A stretch of DNA of 64,000 nt from Lactiplantibacillus mudanjiangensis (GCF_005405385.1 NZ_BJDY01000004.1:372001-436000); one strand, 5' to 3'; shown: positions 49,166 to 58,435, counted from the stretch's first letter. Made by a program: numbers and translations. The notes: a model not told the origin generated them from the letters alone.

Positions 49166-49191
49166 TCACGTCAAAAAAGGAAGCGGAATTT

Positions 49192-50610
49192 GTGTCTCTT
49201 GAAAAAGTAAACTATAAAAAATTTATTGCCCCACTAGTAGTGGGCATCTTACTGTGGGTCTTATCGCCAGTACGACCGGTTGGCCTTTCGATTGGCGCCT
49301 GGCATATGTTTGCCATTTTTGTGGCAACAATTATTGGTTGTATTACGCAGCCGCTCCCCATTGGTGGGGTGGCGATTCTAGGTTTTACCATCGCAGTGCT
49401 CACGCATGAAATCCCGATTGATACAGCTATTGCTGGTTTTGGGAATAGTAGTATCTGGTTAATCGTGATGGCCTTCTTTATTTCCCGTGGATTCATTAAA
49501 ACGGGACTTGGCCGGCGAATCGCGTTGGAATTTGTGGGATTATTTGGTAAACGAACTTTAGGCTTAGCGTACTCATTAATTGGGGTAGATTTGATTTTAG
49601 CACCGGCGACGCCTAGTAATACGGCGCGGGCTGGTGGGATCATGTATCCTATTATTAATTCTTTGTCAGAAGCGTTTGGCTCATCACCAAAACAAGGAAC
49701 GCAACGTAAAATTGGCTCATTCTTGATGTTTGCCGAATTCCATGGGGATATGATTACGGCGGCGATGTTCTTGACGGCGATGGCTGGTAATCCACTAGCT
49801 CAATCGTTAGCGAAGAGTATGGGTGTGCACATTACGTGGATGAATTGGTTTATCGCTGGGGTTGTTCCCGGGATTATTTCATTGATTTTGGTGCCATTTA
49901 TTATTTATAAAATGTTCCCACCAGAAATCAAGGAAACGCCCAATGCCAAGCAATGGTCTGAAAGTCAGTTAAAAGAAATGGGTGCCTTGTCTTTACCTGA
50001 AAAATTCATGGCTGGCATCTTTGTCATTGCATTATTACTTTGGGTCACGGGGAGTTTAACGGGAATCGATGCCACATTAACGGCTTTCATTGCGTTATCG
50101 TTATTGCTTCTTTGTGGCGTACTTTCTTGGTCAGATGTGACTCACGAAACAGGTGCTTGGAATACGTTAACTTGGTTCTCAGTCCTCGTTATGATGGCAA
50201 CGCAACTCAATACGCAAGGGTTTATTCCTTGGTTGAGTAAGCAAATTGCCGGCGCGATGAGTGGGTTGAACTGGATTATCGTCTTAATCGTGTTGATTTT
50301 AGCCTACTTCTATAGCCATTATTTATTTGCCAGTGCAACGGCTCATGTGAGTGCGATGTATAGTGCGTTACTAGGGGTGGCCATCTCGGCACATGTACCA
50401 GCAATGTTAGCGGCCTTAATGCTTGGCTTCTTTAGTAACTTGTTCAGTTCAACGACTCACTACAGTAATGGGCCAGCCCCAATTTTGTTTGGTTCTGGTT
50501 ATGTCAGTCAAAATGACTGGTGGCGGATGAATGCGATTTTAGCCTTTGTCTACTTTATTGTGTGGATTGGGATTGGCTCGCTTTGGATGAAACTCATCGG
50601 AATGTGGTAA
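49192..50610 (+). CDS. Dicarboxylate/anion transporter, DASS (CitT-like) family
   Basis: 472 residues with about 12 membrane helices. Family features: the long helix hairpin with LAPATPSNTARAGG (SNT motif) and the second repeat containing LFSSTTHYSNGPAP. Likely exchanges or imports malate, fumarate, succinate, citrate or 2-oxoglutarate; specificity not decided from sequence. GTG start at 49192 after AAAAAAGGAAGCGG, 26 bp after frdA, so part of the same unit. Confidence 0.88.
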   Translation: MSLEKVNYKKFIAPLVVGILLWVLSPVRPVGLSIGAWHMFAIFVATIIGCITQPLPIGGVAILGFTIAVLTHEIPIDTAIAGFGNSSIWLIVMAFFISRGFIKTGLGRRIALEFVGLFGKRTLGLAYSLIGVDLILAPATPSNTARAGGIMYPIINSLSEAFGSSPKQGTQRKIGSFLMFAEFHGDMITAAMFLTAMAGNPLAQSLAKSMGVHITWMNWFIAGVVPGIISLILVPFIIYKMFPPEIKETPNAKQWSESQLKEMGALSLPEKFMAGIFVIALLLWVTGSLTGIDATLTAFIALSLLLLCGVLSWSDVTHETGAWNTLTWFSVLVMMATQLNTQGFIPWLSKQIAGAMSGLNWIIVLIVLILAYFYSHYLFASATAHVSAMYSALLGVAISAHVPAMLAALMLGFFSNLFSSTTHYSNGPAPILFGSGYVSQNDWWRMNAILAFVYFIVWIGIGSLWMKLIGMW

Positions 50611-50643
50611 AATACCGGTAACATGAAGAAATGAGTGATCGGC

Positions 50644-51534
50644 ATGAATACACGTGATTTGGCCTATTTTCGGGCGTTGGTTGAAAAGAAAAACTATACC
50701 GTCGTGGCACAGCAGTTTAGTGTCTCACAACCGGCAGTAACGCAAGCCATTCATCGGTTGGAAAAAGAATTTGATGTGAAGTTGGTTTTACAAGATCGCA
50801 GTCATCAACGAACCGAGATTACTCGGGCCGGACAACTGTTGTATAAAAATGCACAAGCCATTCAAGCTAATATTTCATTGGCGCATCGTGAAATTGACAG
50901 TGCTAAGCAACCAGCCATTCGATTTGGCTTGCCACCAATTATTGGGACGATGTATTTCCCCAATATTGCCGGTGAGTTATTGAATCAAGGGTTCTTGAAA
51001 CAATTGGCGATTACTGAAACTGGCTCCGGCGAGCTATTGACGAAGCTTCAGGCGGGGGACATTGATATTGCACTCCTGGGCTCATATGCGCCGTTAGACT
51101 TACCAACAATTCAGGCATTTCCATTAGGCGAGCGGCCTTTTAGCGTGATTGTGAGCCCCAAGCATCGGTTAGCCCAACAACCAACTGTTGCTTTTAAAGA
51201 CTTGACACATGAAAAATTCATCGGTTTAACCGGTAAATTTGTCCATCCAGGCGCATTCAATGCCTATTGTCGTTTTGCTGGTGTCCAACCGGAGATTATC
51301 TATAATACGCCAGATATTGCCTGGGCTAAAGGGTTAGTCAAAGCCAACTTGGGGATTAGCCTATTAGTACGCGATATTGTTAATTCTGACGATGGGGTGG
51401 TTTGTTTAAGCATTAGTGATCCGGTGCCAACGAGCTTTCATGTCTCGGTAGCGATTAGAACCGGTTATGTGGTCACTGAACGTGAACAACAATTTATTGA
51501 TGAATTACTAACCATGCCGATTCAACCAAATTAA
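50644..51534 (+). CDS. LysR-family transcriptional regulator
   Basis: 296 residues: N-terminal winged helix-turn-helix (MNTRDLAYFRALVEKKNYT, then VSQPAVTQAIHRLEKEF) and a two-lobed effector-binding domain. ATG at 50644 is chosen by similarity of its start to the neighbouring LysR protein (MNTKDLAYF); an in-frame GTG at 50635 is the alternative. 33 nt after the transporter, so probably the last gene of the fum-frd-transporter unit and likely its regulator. It resembles mleR, suggesting duplication. Confidence 0.88.
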   Translation: MNTRDLAYFRALVEKKNYTVVAQQFSVSQPAVTQAIHRLEKEFDVKLVLQDRSHQRTEITRAGQLLYKNAQAIQANISLAHREIDSAKQPAIRFGLPPIIGTMYFPNIAGELLNQGFLKQLAITETGSGELLTKLQAGDIDIALLGSYAPLDLPTIQAFPLGERPFSVIVSPKHRLAQQPTVAFKDLTHEKFIGLTGKFVHPGAFNAYCRFAGVQPEIIYNTPDIAWAKGLVKANLGISLLVRDIVNSDDGVVCLSISDPVPTSFHVSVAIRTGYVVTEREQQFIDELLTMPIQPN

Positions 51535-51538
51535 ATGC

Positions 51539-51587
51539 AAAAGGATCTACGATGACGTTAAAAATGTCATCGTAGATCCTTTTTTTG
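51539..51587. terminator. Bidirectional terminator between the convergent LysR genes
   Basis: AAAAGGATCTACGATGAC / GTCATCGTAGATCCTTTT, perfect stem of about 18 bp, TTTTTTT on the right and AAAA on the left. Confidence 0.95.
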
Positions 51588-51603
51588 GTGAACGAAATTA
51601 CCA

Positions 51604-52485
51604 TTATCCTTTCAACGTGGCATGCATAATGGTTAATAACTGAAGCTGTGCCGGTGTCAAAATGTGGGACGTTCGATAGACGATGCTGGTGATAAACTCG
51701 GGCTGTTCTTCGTCCATCAATTCTAAGCGGACAACATTGTCTTGATGGTCCACAATATCGGTTAGATAAGTAATACCGACATTTTGTGCTACGAGCTTCA
51801 TGATGATATGCGTGTCGTTAGACCGAAAGACAACGTCGGGGCGGAAGTGGTTCCGGCGCGTCAGTTTATTAAATGCTTGGTTATGAACGAAACTATTTTC
51901 AAATAGGACAAAATCATCGTGTCGTAGTTCGTTAAAAAAGACGCGTTTGCGATCCGCTAACGGATGATTTTTGCTAACGAAAATATAAAAGGGATGTCGG
52001 TCGAATTCGTCGGCCATCAAATTAGCGTAGGATAAAGGTTCGATTGAGCCTAACAGCGCCATATCCATATTTCCGGCTAATAAGCCTTTGCGGAGGTCCA
52101 CCGAACCACCTTCAACCGTAATAATGTTACGTAATAATCGTTTAGCCTTTAATTTAGCGGCGATTTTGGGAAAGTAATAGTTTTCGATAATTGGCGGTAA
52201 ACCAAGTGAGATTTGATTCTGCACCAAATTTTGAATTTCTTGGTGAGCCATCGATAAGTCGCGTAAAATACGAATCGCATGTTCCGCCAATTGTTGACCA
52301 CTTGGGGTAATCGTCAAACTATGATGCACCCGGTCACGAATCACTAGTTGGGCACCGAATTCAGCTTCTAGTCGTTGGATAGCAGTGGTGATGGTTGGTT
52401 GTCGAACCTCGAAAATTTCAGCAACTTTTGAAAAGTTTTTTTGAATTGTTAATTCTTGAAAATAGGCTAAGTCTTTTGTATTCAT
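51604..52485 (-). CDS. mleR: LysR-family regulator of the malolactic genes
   Basis: 293 residues with the LysR helix-turn-helix (DLAYFQELTIQKNFSKVAEI, RQPTITTAIQRLEAEF) and effector domain. Start at 52485 (MNTKDLAYF) is chosen because TCAGGAG lies upstream; a longer frame would add 21 unusual residues. Divergent from mleS, whose intergenic region has LysR-type inverted repeats, matching MleR of other lactic bacteria that activates mleSP with malate. Confidence 0.9.
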   Translation of the reverse strand: MNTKDLAYFQELTIQKNFSKVAEIFEVRQPTITTAIQRLEAEFGAQLVIRDRVHHSLTITPSGQQLAEHAIRILRDLSMAHQEIQNLVQNQISLGLPPIIENYYFPKIAAKLKAKRLLRNIITVEGGSVDLRKGLLAGNMDMALLGSIEPLSYANLMADEFDRHPFYIFVSKNHPLADRKRVFFNELRHDDFVLFENSFVHNQAFNKLTRRNHFRPDVVFRSNDTHIIMKLVAQNVGITYLTDIVDHQDNVVRLELMDEEQPEFITSIVYRTSHILTPAQLQLLTIMHATLKG

Positions 52486-52518
52486 TTTTTCTCCTGATAT
52501 ATCAACGTTTATAGTGGT

Positions 52519-52548
52519 ATTATAAAATATTTTGATAACAACATTCAA
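52519..52548 (-). promoter_or_regulatory. mleR promoter
   Basis: On the minus strand TTGAAT (52543-52548), 18 bp, TATAAT (52519-52524). Confidence 0.7.
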
Positions 52549-52553
52549 GTTTG

Positions 52554-52580
52554 ACTATAATATTTTCAGCGATTTATAGT
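52554..52580. promoter_or_regulatory. MleR operator candidate
   Basis: Inverted repeat ACTATAA-N13-TTATAGT. A second, shorter repeat TTTATA-N7-TATAAA is at 52508-52526, overlapping the mleR -10. The first is centred about 78 bp before the inferred mleS start, the usual place for LysR activation, and adjoins the mleR -35. Confidence 0.6.
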
Positions 52581-52609
52581 GTTACTTGTAAATTAATAAG
52601 CGCAGATTG

Positions 52610-52638
52610 TTGACCGAGTGAATCAGATTCGTTAATCT
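52610..52638 (+). promoter_or_regulatory. mleS promoter
   Basis: TTGACC (52610-52615), 17 bp, TAATCT (52633-52638). A palindrome TCAGATT-CGTT-AATCTGA (52623-52640) overlaps the -10 and could be a further operator. Confidence 0.65.
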
Positions 52639-52698
52639 GACAACCGTAGATTATTACTTGGTTAAGTCAACTGCCGAATTAAATGGAGGAATTAACAA

Positions 52699-54327
52699 AT
52701 GACTCAAACAGCAGATCAAATTTTAAATAACCCATTCTTGAATAAAGGGACCGCGTTCACTAATGAAGAACGCCATGAACTCGGTTTAACCGGGACGTTA
52801 CCTAGTCAAGTTCAAACAATCGACGAACAAACAACTCAAGCTTATGCCCAATTCCAAAGCAAGGCAACGCGCTTAGAAAAACGAATTTTCTTGATGAACT
52901 TGTTCAATGAAAACCGGACGTTGTTCTACCATTTGATGGATGAACATGTCGTTGAATTCATGCCAATCGTGTACGATCCAGTGGTTGCTGATTCAATCGA
53001 ACAATATAACGAATTATTCTTAGATCCACAAAATGCAGCGTTTGTTTCAGTTGACGCACCAGAAGATATTGAAGCTACGTTGAAAAACGCCGCTGAAGGT
53101 CGTGACATTCGTTTAGTAGTTGTTACCGATGCTGAAGGTATCTTAGGTATGGGTGACTGGGGTGTCAACGGGGTTGATATCGCCGTTGGTAAATTAATGG
53201 TTTACACCGCTGCTGCTGGGATTGATCCGTCACAAGTGTTACCTGTCAGCATTGATGCTGGGACCAATAACCAAAAATTATTAGATGATCCATTGTACCT
53301 TGGTAACCGTCACAAGCGGGTTGCCGGTGAACAATATTACGAAGTTATCGACAAGTTTGTGGCTGCTGAACAAAAATTATTCCCAGAATCATTACTTCAT
53401 TGGGAAGACTTTGGTCGTTCAAATGCCCAAGTGATCTTAGACAAGTACAAGGATAAGATTGCGACCTTTAACGATGATATCCAAGGAACTGGGATGGTCG
53501 TTTTAGCTGGGATCTTAGGTGCCTTAAACATCTCTAAAGAAAGTATCAAAGACCAAAAGATCTTATCATTTGGTGCTGGTACTGCTGGGATGGGGATTGC
53601 CAACCAAATCATGGATGAATTGATGCAAGCTGGATTAACTGAAGAAGAAGCTAAGCAACACTTCTACGCCGTTGATAAGCAAGGCTTGTTATTCGATGAT
53701 ACTGAAGACTTAACACCAGCGCAAAAGGCATTCACTCGCAAACGTAGTGAATTCAGCAACGCTGATGAATTAACAAACTTAGAAGCTGTGGTTAAAGCGG
53801 TTCATCCAACAGTGATGATCGGGACATCGACCCAACCAGGGACCTTTACAGAAAGCATCATTAAGGAAATGGCCGCACATACAGATCGCCCAATCATTTT
53901 CCCATTATCAAACCCAACGAAGTTAGCGGAAGCTAAGGCTGAAGATTTGATCAAATGGACCGATGGCCGTGCGTTAGTTGCGACTGGGATTCCAGCCGAT
54001 GATGTGGAATACAAAGGTGTTACTTACCAGATCGGTCAAGGGAACAACGCCTTAATGTACCCTGGGTTAGGTTTTGGCTTGATTGCTTCAACTGCCAAGG
54101 TCTTAAACAGTGAAACGTTATCAGCTGCTTGCCATGCTTTAGGTGGCATTGTGGATACGAGCAAGCCAGGGGCTGCGGTATTACCACCAGTTTCAAAAAT
54201 TACGGAATTTTCACAAACGTTAGCAACGGTCGTTGCACAAAGTGTGCTTGACCAAAAGCTTAACAAGGAACCCATTGCCAGTGCTGAAAAAGCAGTTGCT
54301 GACATGAAGTGGGTACCAGAATACTAA
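52699..54327 (+). CDS. mleS: Malolactic enzyme
   Basis: NAD- and Mn-dependent decarboxylation of L-malate to L-lactate and CO2, used in lactic bacteria for acid tolerance and energy. 542 residues, same length and layout as Lactococcus Mle[15 protein letters not shown] at the N-terminus, [22 protein letters not shown] and NAD loop [10 protein letters not shown]. Malic enzyme (pyruvate product) is the related alternative; the overall match to MleS and the adjoining MleP and MleR favour malolactic. ATG after TGGAGGA. Confidence 0.92.
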   Translation: MTQTADQILNNPFLNKGTAFTNEERHELGLTGTLPSQVQTIDEQTTQAYAQFQSKATRLEKRIFLMNLFNENRTLFYHLMDEHVVEFMPIVYDPVVADSIEQYNELFLDPQNAAFVSVDAPEDIEATLKNAAEGRDIRLVVVTDAEGILGMGDWGVNGVDIAVGKLMVYTAAAGIDPSQVLPVSIDAGTNNQKLLDDPLYLGNRHKRVAGEQYYEVIDKFVAAEQKLFPESLLHWEDFGRSNAQVILDKYKDKIATFNDDIQGTGMVVLAGILGALNISKESIKDQKILSFGAGTAGMGIANQIMDELMQAGLTEEEAKQHFYAVDKQGLLFDDTEDLTPAQKAFTRKRSEFSNADELTNLEAVVKAVHPTVMIGTSTQPGTFTESIIKEMAAHTDRPIIFPLSNPTKLAEAKAEDLIKWTDGRALVATGIPADDVEYKGVTYQIGQGNNALMYPGLGFGLIASTAKVLNSETLSAACHALGGIVDTSKPGAAVLPPVSKITEFSQTLATVVAQSVLDQKLNKEPIASAEKAVADMKWVPEY

Positions 54328-54433
54328 ACGATCTATTAGTGGTCGCATAAGAGAAAAGTGCTTGCGGGTCGGTCGGCATAACTGACCTGGCAACATAAGA
54401 GAGAAAAAAATTGTAAGAGGTGGACACGAACTC

Positions 54434-55405
54434 ATGACTGTTTTATGGAATTCGATTCAAAGCGTCTTAGTGGTCGTTTTGATCATGATTTTAGGGTATG
54501 TATTACGGCGAGCTGGTTGGTTTGATGATAAATTTGGTGGGACAATTTCGAAGTTTATTAAGAATATCGCCTTGCCAGCATCAATCTTTGTTTCAGTGTT
54601 AAGTCGCTTAACACGTGGACAGTTAGCTTCATTTTCTGGGTATTTAGCTTATGCGTTTTTAGCCGTTATTATTGGCTATATTATTGCATTTGCGTTGGTG
54701 AAAATCATGCGCATCAAACCAGGGCGTAAAGGGATCTTTATTAATGCCATGGTCAATGCCAATACGATTTTTATTGGGTTACCATTAAATATCGCGTTGT
54801 TTGGTGACAAGAGTATGACCTACTTCTTGGTTTATTATATCGTTAACACGGTTTCAACTTGGGCCTTTGGGGTCTTCCTGATCTCTAACGATGATCCAAC
54901 GAAGCCAAAAGAAAAGACGCATAATAAGATTGATTGGAAGAAAGTGATTCCAATGCCATTGGTTGGTTTCTTAGTTGCCTTGGTCTTCTTATTACTCAAT
55001 ATTCCAATTTTGAAGGTTTCATTCGTGAACTCAACGTTGACCTATGTAGGTAACTTGGTCACGCCATTATCCTTGATCTATATCGGGATTGTGTTGGCTG
55101 ATGCTGGGTTGAAGAGTATTCGATTTGATCGCGATACGATTGTGGCCTTACTTGGTCGCTTCATCTTGTCCCCAATCGTCATGATTGCCGTGATTATGGT
55201 TGCCGGTAACTTAGGTGCCAGCTTCCCAACGATGGCTTCACAAACGTTAATTGTGCAATCTGCGACACCAATGCTTGCGGTCTTGCCTATTTTGGCTAAC
55301 GAAGCCCATGGTGATGTGGAATACGCCACTAATGTGGTGACAACCAGTACCGTCTTGTTCATCGTGGTTGTGCCAATCTTAATGTCCTTGATCCAATTTA
55401 TCTAG
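54434..55405 (+). CDS. mleP: Malate permease, AEC family
   Basis: 323 residues, about ten membrane helices, auxin-efflux-carrier family. Imports malate (or exchanges it with lactate) for MleS. ATG after AAGAGGTGG. The 106-nt gap after mleS has two copies of CATAAGAGA and a short GGTC/GACC hairpin without a T-run, so read-through is likely. Confidence 0.9.
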   Translation: MTVLWNSIQSVLVVVLIMILGYVLRRAGWFDDKFGGTISKFIKNIALPASIFVSVLSRLTRGQLASFSGYLAYAFLAVIIGYIIAFALVKIMRIKPGRKGIFINAMVNANTIFIGLPLNIALFGDKSMTYFLVYYIVNTVSTWAFGVFLISNDDPTKPKEKTHNKIDWKKVIPMPLVGFLVALVFLLLNIPILKVSFVNSTLTYVGNLVTPLSLIYIGIVLADAGLKSIRFDRDTIVALLGRFILSPIVMIAVIMVAGNLGASFPTMASQTLIVQSATPMLAVLPILANEAHGDVEYATNVVTTSTVLFIVVVPILMSLIQFI

Positions 55406-55422
55406 GAAATTAAAATGAAATT

Positions 55423-55460
55423 AAAAAGATGTTGACCTAAATGGGTTAACATCTTTTTTT
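55423..55460 (+). terminator. Terminator after mleP
   Basis: AAAGATGTT-G-ACC / GGT-T-AACATCTTT stem, TAAATG loop, then seven T. Confidence 0.9.
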
Positions 55461-55572
55461 ATGGACTGATAACTTAGCTGATTTTAATCTTTGGTTGAAA
55501 TAGCTAAAATGAATGAAACCGCTTATTATCAACCTTTTACGACCAATAAATGAAAATAATATCGGTATTTGC

Positions 55573-55601
55573 TTGACACTTTAGGTGAAAATCAATAAAA
55601 T
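55573..55601 (+). promoter_or_regulatory. Promoter of the amino-acid permease gene
   Basis: TTGACA (55573-55578), 17 bp, TAAAAT (55596-55601). Confidence 0.8.
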
Positions 55602-55647
55602 TAACAACGTTATATTAATAAGAATTCAATTAGGAGGCAGCGACTTT

Positions 55648-57072
55648 ATGAAAGAATCACGACGGTTATTGGTGAAAAAGCCCGTCAACCTAGCGAACTT
55701 TAATCAGGGTGGACTTGCCAAGACCCTCAATGCCTTCAGTTTAACGATGATGGGTGTCGGCGCAATTGTTGGATCTGGGATTTTTATTATGCCCGGGATT
55801 ATTGCGGCTAAATATGCCGGACCGGCGGCGATGCTATCCTTTGTCATTGCCGCGGTGGTTTGTTCATTGGCGGCCTTGTGTTACGCCGAATTTTCATCAA
55901 CAATTCCATTAGCCGGAAGTGCCTATACGTATGTCTATACGGTGTTTGGCGAATTTTTAGCCTGGATTTTAGGATGGGCGTTAATTTCAGAATATTTATT
56001 TTCAGTTTCATCGGTGGCAGTTAGTTGGTCGGCCTATTTCCAAAATCTGTTAAGTGGATTTGGCATTAAATTACCGGCATTTTTATCGGCCGCAGCTGGA
56101 ACAGCCGGCTCACCACATGCTGGGTTTAATCTGATTGCATTTATCGTTGTTTTAGCAATCTCGTTATTATTAGTTGGCGGTTTGCAAGAATCTACCCGAG
56201 TGAACTCCATTATGGTCGTGGTGAAAATCTTAGTGATTGCCTTATTTATTGGGGTTGCGATCTTCTTTATCAGACCAGCTAATTTCCATCCGTTTATGCC
56301 TCATGGCGTGTCGGGTCTGTTCAAAGGGGCCTCCTTAGCCTTCTATGCATATATTGGTTTTGATGCCGTTTCAACGGCTTCTGAAGAAGTTAAAAATCCG
56401 AAACATGATATGCCGATTGGGATTATTGGGTCATTGATTGTGGCGTCAGTACTCTACATTGCCATGTCGATTGTGTTGGTCGGGGTTGTTCACTATACTA
56501 AGTTAAACGTTGGTGATCCGGTTGCATATGCGTTAGGGGTTATTCATCAAAATTGGGCCGCTGGGATTGTCTCATTAGGAGCCGTTGTCGGAATGACCAC
56601 CGTGTTAATCGTCATGTTATATGGTGGAACCCGGTTACTCTTTGCGATTAGTCGAGATGGGTTACTACCTAAGACTTTCCAAAGTTTGAATCCACGAACG
56701 AAAGTCCCCGTTAAAAGTACGTGGATTTTCGGCGTCATTGCCAGTGTCTTTGCGGCAGTGATTCCGTTGGATAAAATTGCGGAATTGGTCAATATTGGGA
56801 CACTGTTTGCTTTTGCAATGGTTTCAATTGGTGTGATTTTCTTACGTAAACATGAAACGCTACAACAAATTGATAGTTCATTTAAAGTGCCATTCTATCC
56901 AGTTTTACCAATCGTGTCCTTTTTAGCTTGCTTGTATCTCATGATTAACTTGCAAGGCTTTACTTGGGCGATGTTTGCGATTTGGGTGACGATCGGAATT
57001 ATTATTTACTTCATCTATGGGTATCACCATTCCCGTGTTCGTGAAGATTTAGCAGCTAAAGAAAGAAAATAA
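55648..57072 (+). CDS. APC-family amino-acid permease
   Basis: 474 residues, 12 or more membrane helices, cationic-amino-acid-transporter (YfnA-like) branch. The helix-1 motif GAIVGSGIFIMPG binds the substrate carboxylate; helix 6 has FYAYIGFDAVSTASEEVKNP. ATG at 55648 is chosen because TTAGGAGG lies upstream; an in-frame ATG at 55585 lies inside the promoter. Substrate unknown. Monocistronic. Confidence 0.88.
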   Translation: MKESRRLLVKKPVNLANFNQGGLAKTLNAFSLTMMGVGAIVGSGIFIMPGIIAAKYAGPAAMLSFVIAAVVCSLAALCYAEFSSTIPLAGSAYTYVYTVFGEFLAWILGWALISEYLFSVSSVAVSWSAYFQNLLSGFGIKLPAFLSAAAGTAGSPHAGFNLIAFIVVLAISLLLVGGLQESTRVNSIMVVVKILVIALFIGVAIFFIRPANFHPFMPHGVSGLFKGASLAFYAYIGFDAVSTASEEVKNPKHDMPIGIIGSLIVASVLYIAMSIVLVGVVHYTKLNVGDPVAYALGVIHQNWAAGIVSLGAVVGMTTVLIVMLYGGTRLLFAISRDGLLPKTFQSLNPRTKVPVKSTWIFGVIASVFAAVIPLDKIAELVNIGTLFAFAMVSIGVIFLRKHETLQQIDSSFKVPFYPVLPIVSFLACLYLMINLQGFTWAMFAIWVTIGIIIYFIYGYHHSRVREDLAAKERK

Positions 57073-57077
57073 TTTTT

Positions 57078-57110
57078 TAACGTCTTGACGGTTGTTGAGG
57101 CGTTTTTTTG
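57078..57110 (+). terminator. Terminator after the permease gene
   Basis: AACGTCT / GGCGTT imperfect stem with a T-G pair and loop GACGGTTGTTG, then seven T. Confidence 0.75.
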
Positions 57111-57111
57111 C

Positions 57112-57188
57112 TAAAATAGGGAGTATTAATTGTGTGCGGTTTGTTGCGGTGTAAAATCACTGCCAGTCGCCGAGGGGGAGTCTGTCTG
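57112..57188 (+). promoter_or_regulatory. Promoter -10 and short leader of the ECF S-component gene
   Basis: TAAAAT (57112-57117) with no good -35, then a leader of about 65 nt with hairpin GCGGTG-TAAAAT-CACTGC (about 57145-57162) and GAGGGGGAG. S-component genes are often riboswitch-controlled, but I recognise no THF, preQ1, thiamine, FMN or cobalamin motif. Confidence 0.45.
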
Positions 57189-57779
57189 ATGCAGCGCAAG
57201 TCCAATGCTTATCAACTCAGTGTACTGGCCGTTTTGACTGCCATTGTACTGTTACAAAATTTAGTGCCATTTTTAGGATATATTCCGTTACCTGGTTTGA
57301 GTATTACCACGATTCATGTGACTGTGATTATTGCGGCCGTTATTTTAGGTCCCCGCGATGGGGCGATCATTGGTGGGGTTTGGGGATTGGTTGACTGGAT
57401 TCGCGCGTTTGTGGCGCCAACGAGTCCGTTAGCGCCGATTGTCTTTACCAATCCATTAGTTTCCGTTTTACCACGAGTGCTAGTGGGATTAGTTGCTGGC
57501 TTGATCTTTTTGCATTGGGCTAAACGTCCACATCCAACAGTCGGGATGGTACTAGCTGGGGTTGTGGGTTCTTTGGTGAACACGATCTTAGTATTGGGAT
57601 TAATCGGGGTGTTATATAGTCATGCCGCGGCTGGCTTCTATCAGATTAATTTGGCTAAATTAATGCCATATTTATTAACAATTGTTGGGACTAATGGGAT
57701 TCCTGAGGCGATTTTAGCCGGCATCTTAACACCAATCATTGCGACACCGTTGTTACGGTTTAAACGTCGTCATCCTTAA
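57189..57779 (+). CDS. ECF transporter S-component (vitamin substrate unknown)
   Basis: Substrate-binding membrane subunit for the shared EcfA1A2T module at 32.6-35.1 kb. 196 residues, six helices. IPLPGLSITTIHVTVIIAAV and GPRDGAIIGGVWGLVDW are S-component features; the pattern recalls PanT (pantothenate), but that is only an impression. ATG at 57189 is chosen because GAGGGGGAG is correctly spaced; a GTG start at 57132 would add 19 residues rich in Cys and Arg that do not look native. Confidence 0.82.
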   Translation: MQRKSNAYQLSVLAVLTAIVLLQNLVPFLGYIPLPGLSITTIHVTVIIAAVILGPRDGAIIGGVWGLVDWIRAFVAPTSPLAPIVFTNPLVSVLPRVLVGLVAGLIFLHWAKRPHPTVGMVLAGVVGSLVNTILVLGLIGVLYSHAAAGFYQINLAKLMPYLLTIVGTNGIPEAILAGILTPIIATPLLRFKRRHP

Positions 57780-57800
57780 TGATCGATTGTGCTTGCTGGC

Positions 57801-58060
57801 CGTTCGCCCACATTGAGCCGGAACGCTGTGGGTGGACCGGTTCAGCCAAAAAGCGGTCTGAACCGTCGTTTTGAATCACCAAAACCGTGTTTCAAAAGCG
57901 CCAGTCTCTAAGCGATAAATCGCTAAGAGACTCCCACGGCTTGGCTCAATGTGGGCTCACTCTCGGCTATATTAGTGATCTGGCGTAGGTGATTAATTTA
58001 GCATGAACTCAAGCCAGTACTGGTACGGTTTCTGTCGCTATAACTATTTTTCAATCTTTA
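57801..58060. repeat. Structured repeat element, copy B
   Basis: Second copy of the element at 25465-26012, lacking module 2. P1 CCCACATTGAGCC/GGCTCAATGTGGG (57807-57819/57943-57955, perfect 13 bp), P2 GCTGTGGG/CCCACGGC (57825-57832/57933-57940), P3 57838-57845/57858-57865, P4 57867-57875/57891-57900, P5 57904-57915/57920-57931. CTCACTCTCGGCTA follows, then the shared tail (GGTGATTAATTTAG and a degenerate right end TTTTCAATCTTTA). No gene inside. Confidence 0.75.
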
Positions 58061-58079
58061 ATAACGAGTAAATAAACAT

Positions 58080-58122
58080 AAAATCGCGCCGCCATCCATG
58101 CTAGATGACGACGCGATTTTTA
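58080..58122. terminator. Bidirectional terminator
   Basis: AAAATCGCG...CCATC / GATG...CGCGATTTTT stem. It ends the leftward small gene and any transcript from the repeat. Confidence 0.8.
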
Positions 58123-58296
58123 CTTGGTTTCAGTGACTTTTTTTTGACTGATAATCACTTTATTATGATATTTATCGACAATTTCTGGATCAGTACTGGT
58201 GAACTCAATTAAATACGAGTTCGTGTAGGCCTTCGCAATGGTGCCGGTAAATGTTTGTTCTTCAAGTTTAAATGTGACGGTACTTCCAATGTCCAT
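58120..58296 (-). CDS. Small DUF2187-like protein
   Basis: 58 residues: MDIGSTVTFKLEEQTFTGTI, then a beta-rich middle and the C-terminal YHNKVIISQKKV. The pattern (a small beta-barrel with a closing H-N/K-K-V-I strand) resembles the DUF2187 / YkvS family of Firmicutes, function unknown. ATG with AGAAGAGG upstream and a strong promoter support a real gene. Divergent from cydA. Confidence 0.8.
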   Translation of the reverse strand: MDIGSTVTFKLEEQTFTGTIAKAYTNSYLIEFTSTDPEIVDKYHNKVIISQKKVTETK

Positions 58297-58326
58297 TTGG
58301 CGGCCTCTTCTCTAAGTAATGTTGCT

Positions 58327-58354
58327 AATATAGCACGGATTGGCAGAATGTCAA
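58327..58354 (-). promoter_or_regulatory. Promoter of the DUF2187-like gene
   Basis: On the minus strand TTGACA (58349-58354), 16 bp, TATATT (58327-58332). Confidence 0.75.
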
Positions 58355-58435
58355 CTAACAAACGGCAGTTGCCGGTTAATTGTGGGTCTAACGGTTAGCT
58401 GCTTTGACTATTTTGAGAATAAAAGTTGAGATTGA

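Noticed and set aside
55510-55530. cre-like TGAAACCGCTTATTAT upstream of the permease
   Set aside because: It fails at the conserved C near the 3' end of the consensus and lies far upstream of the promoter.
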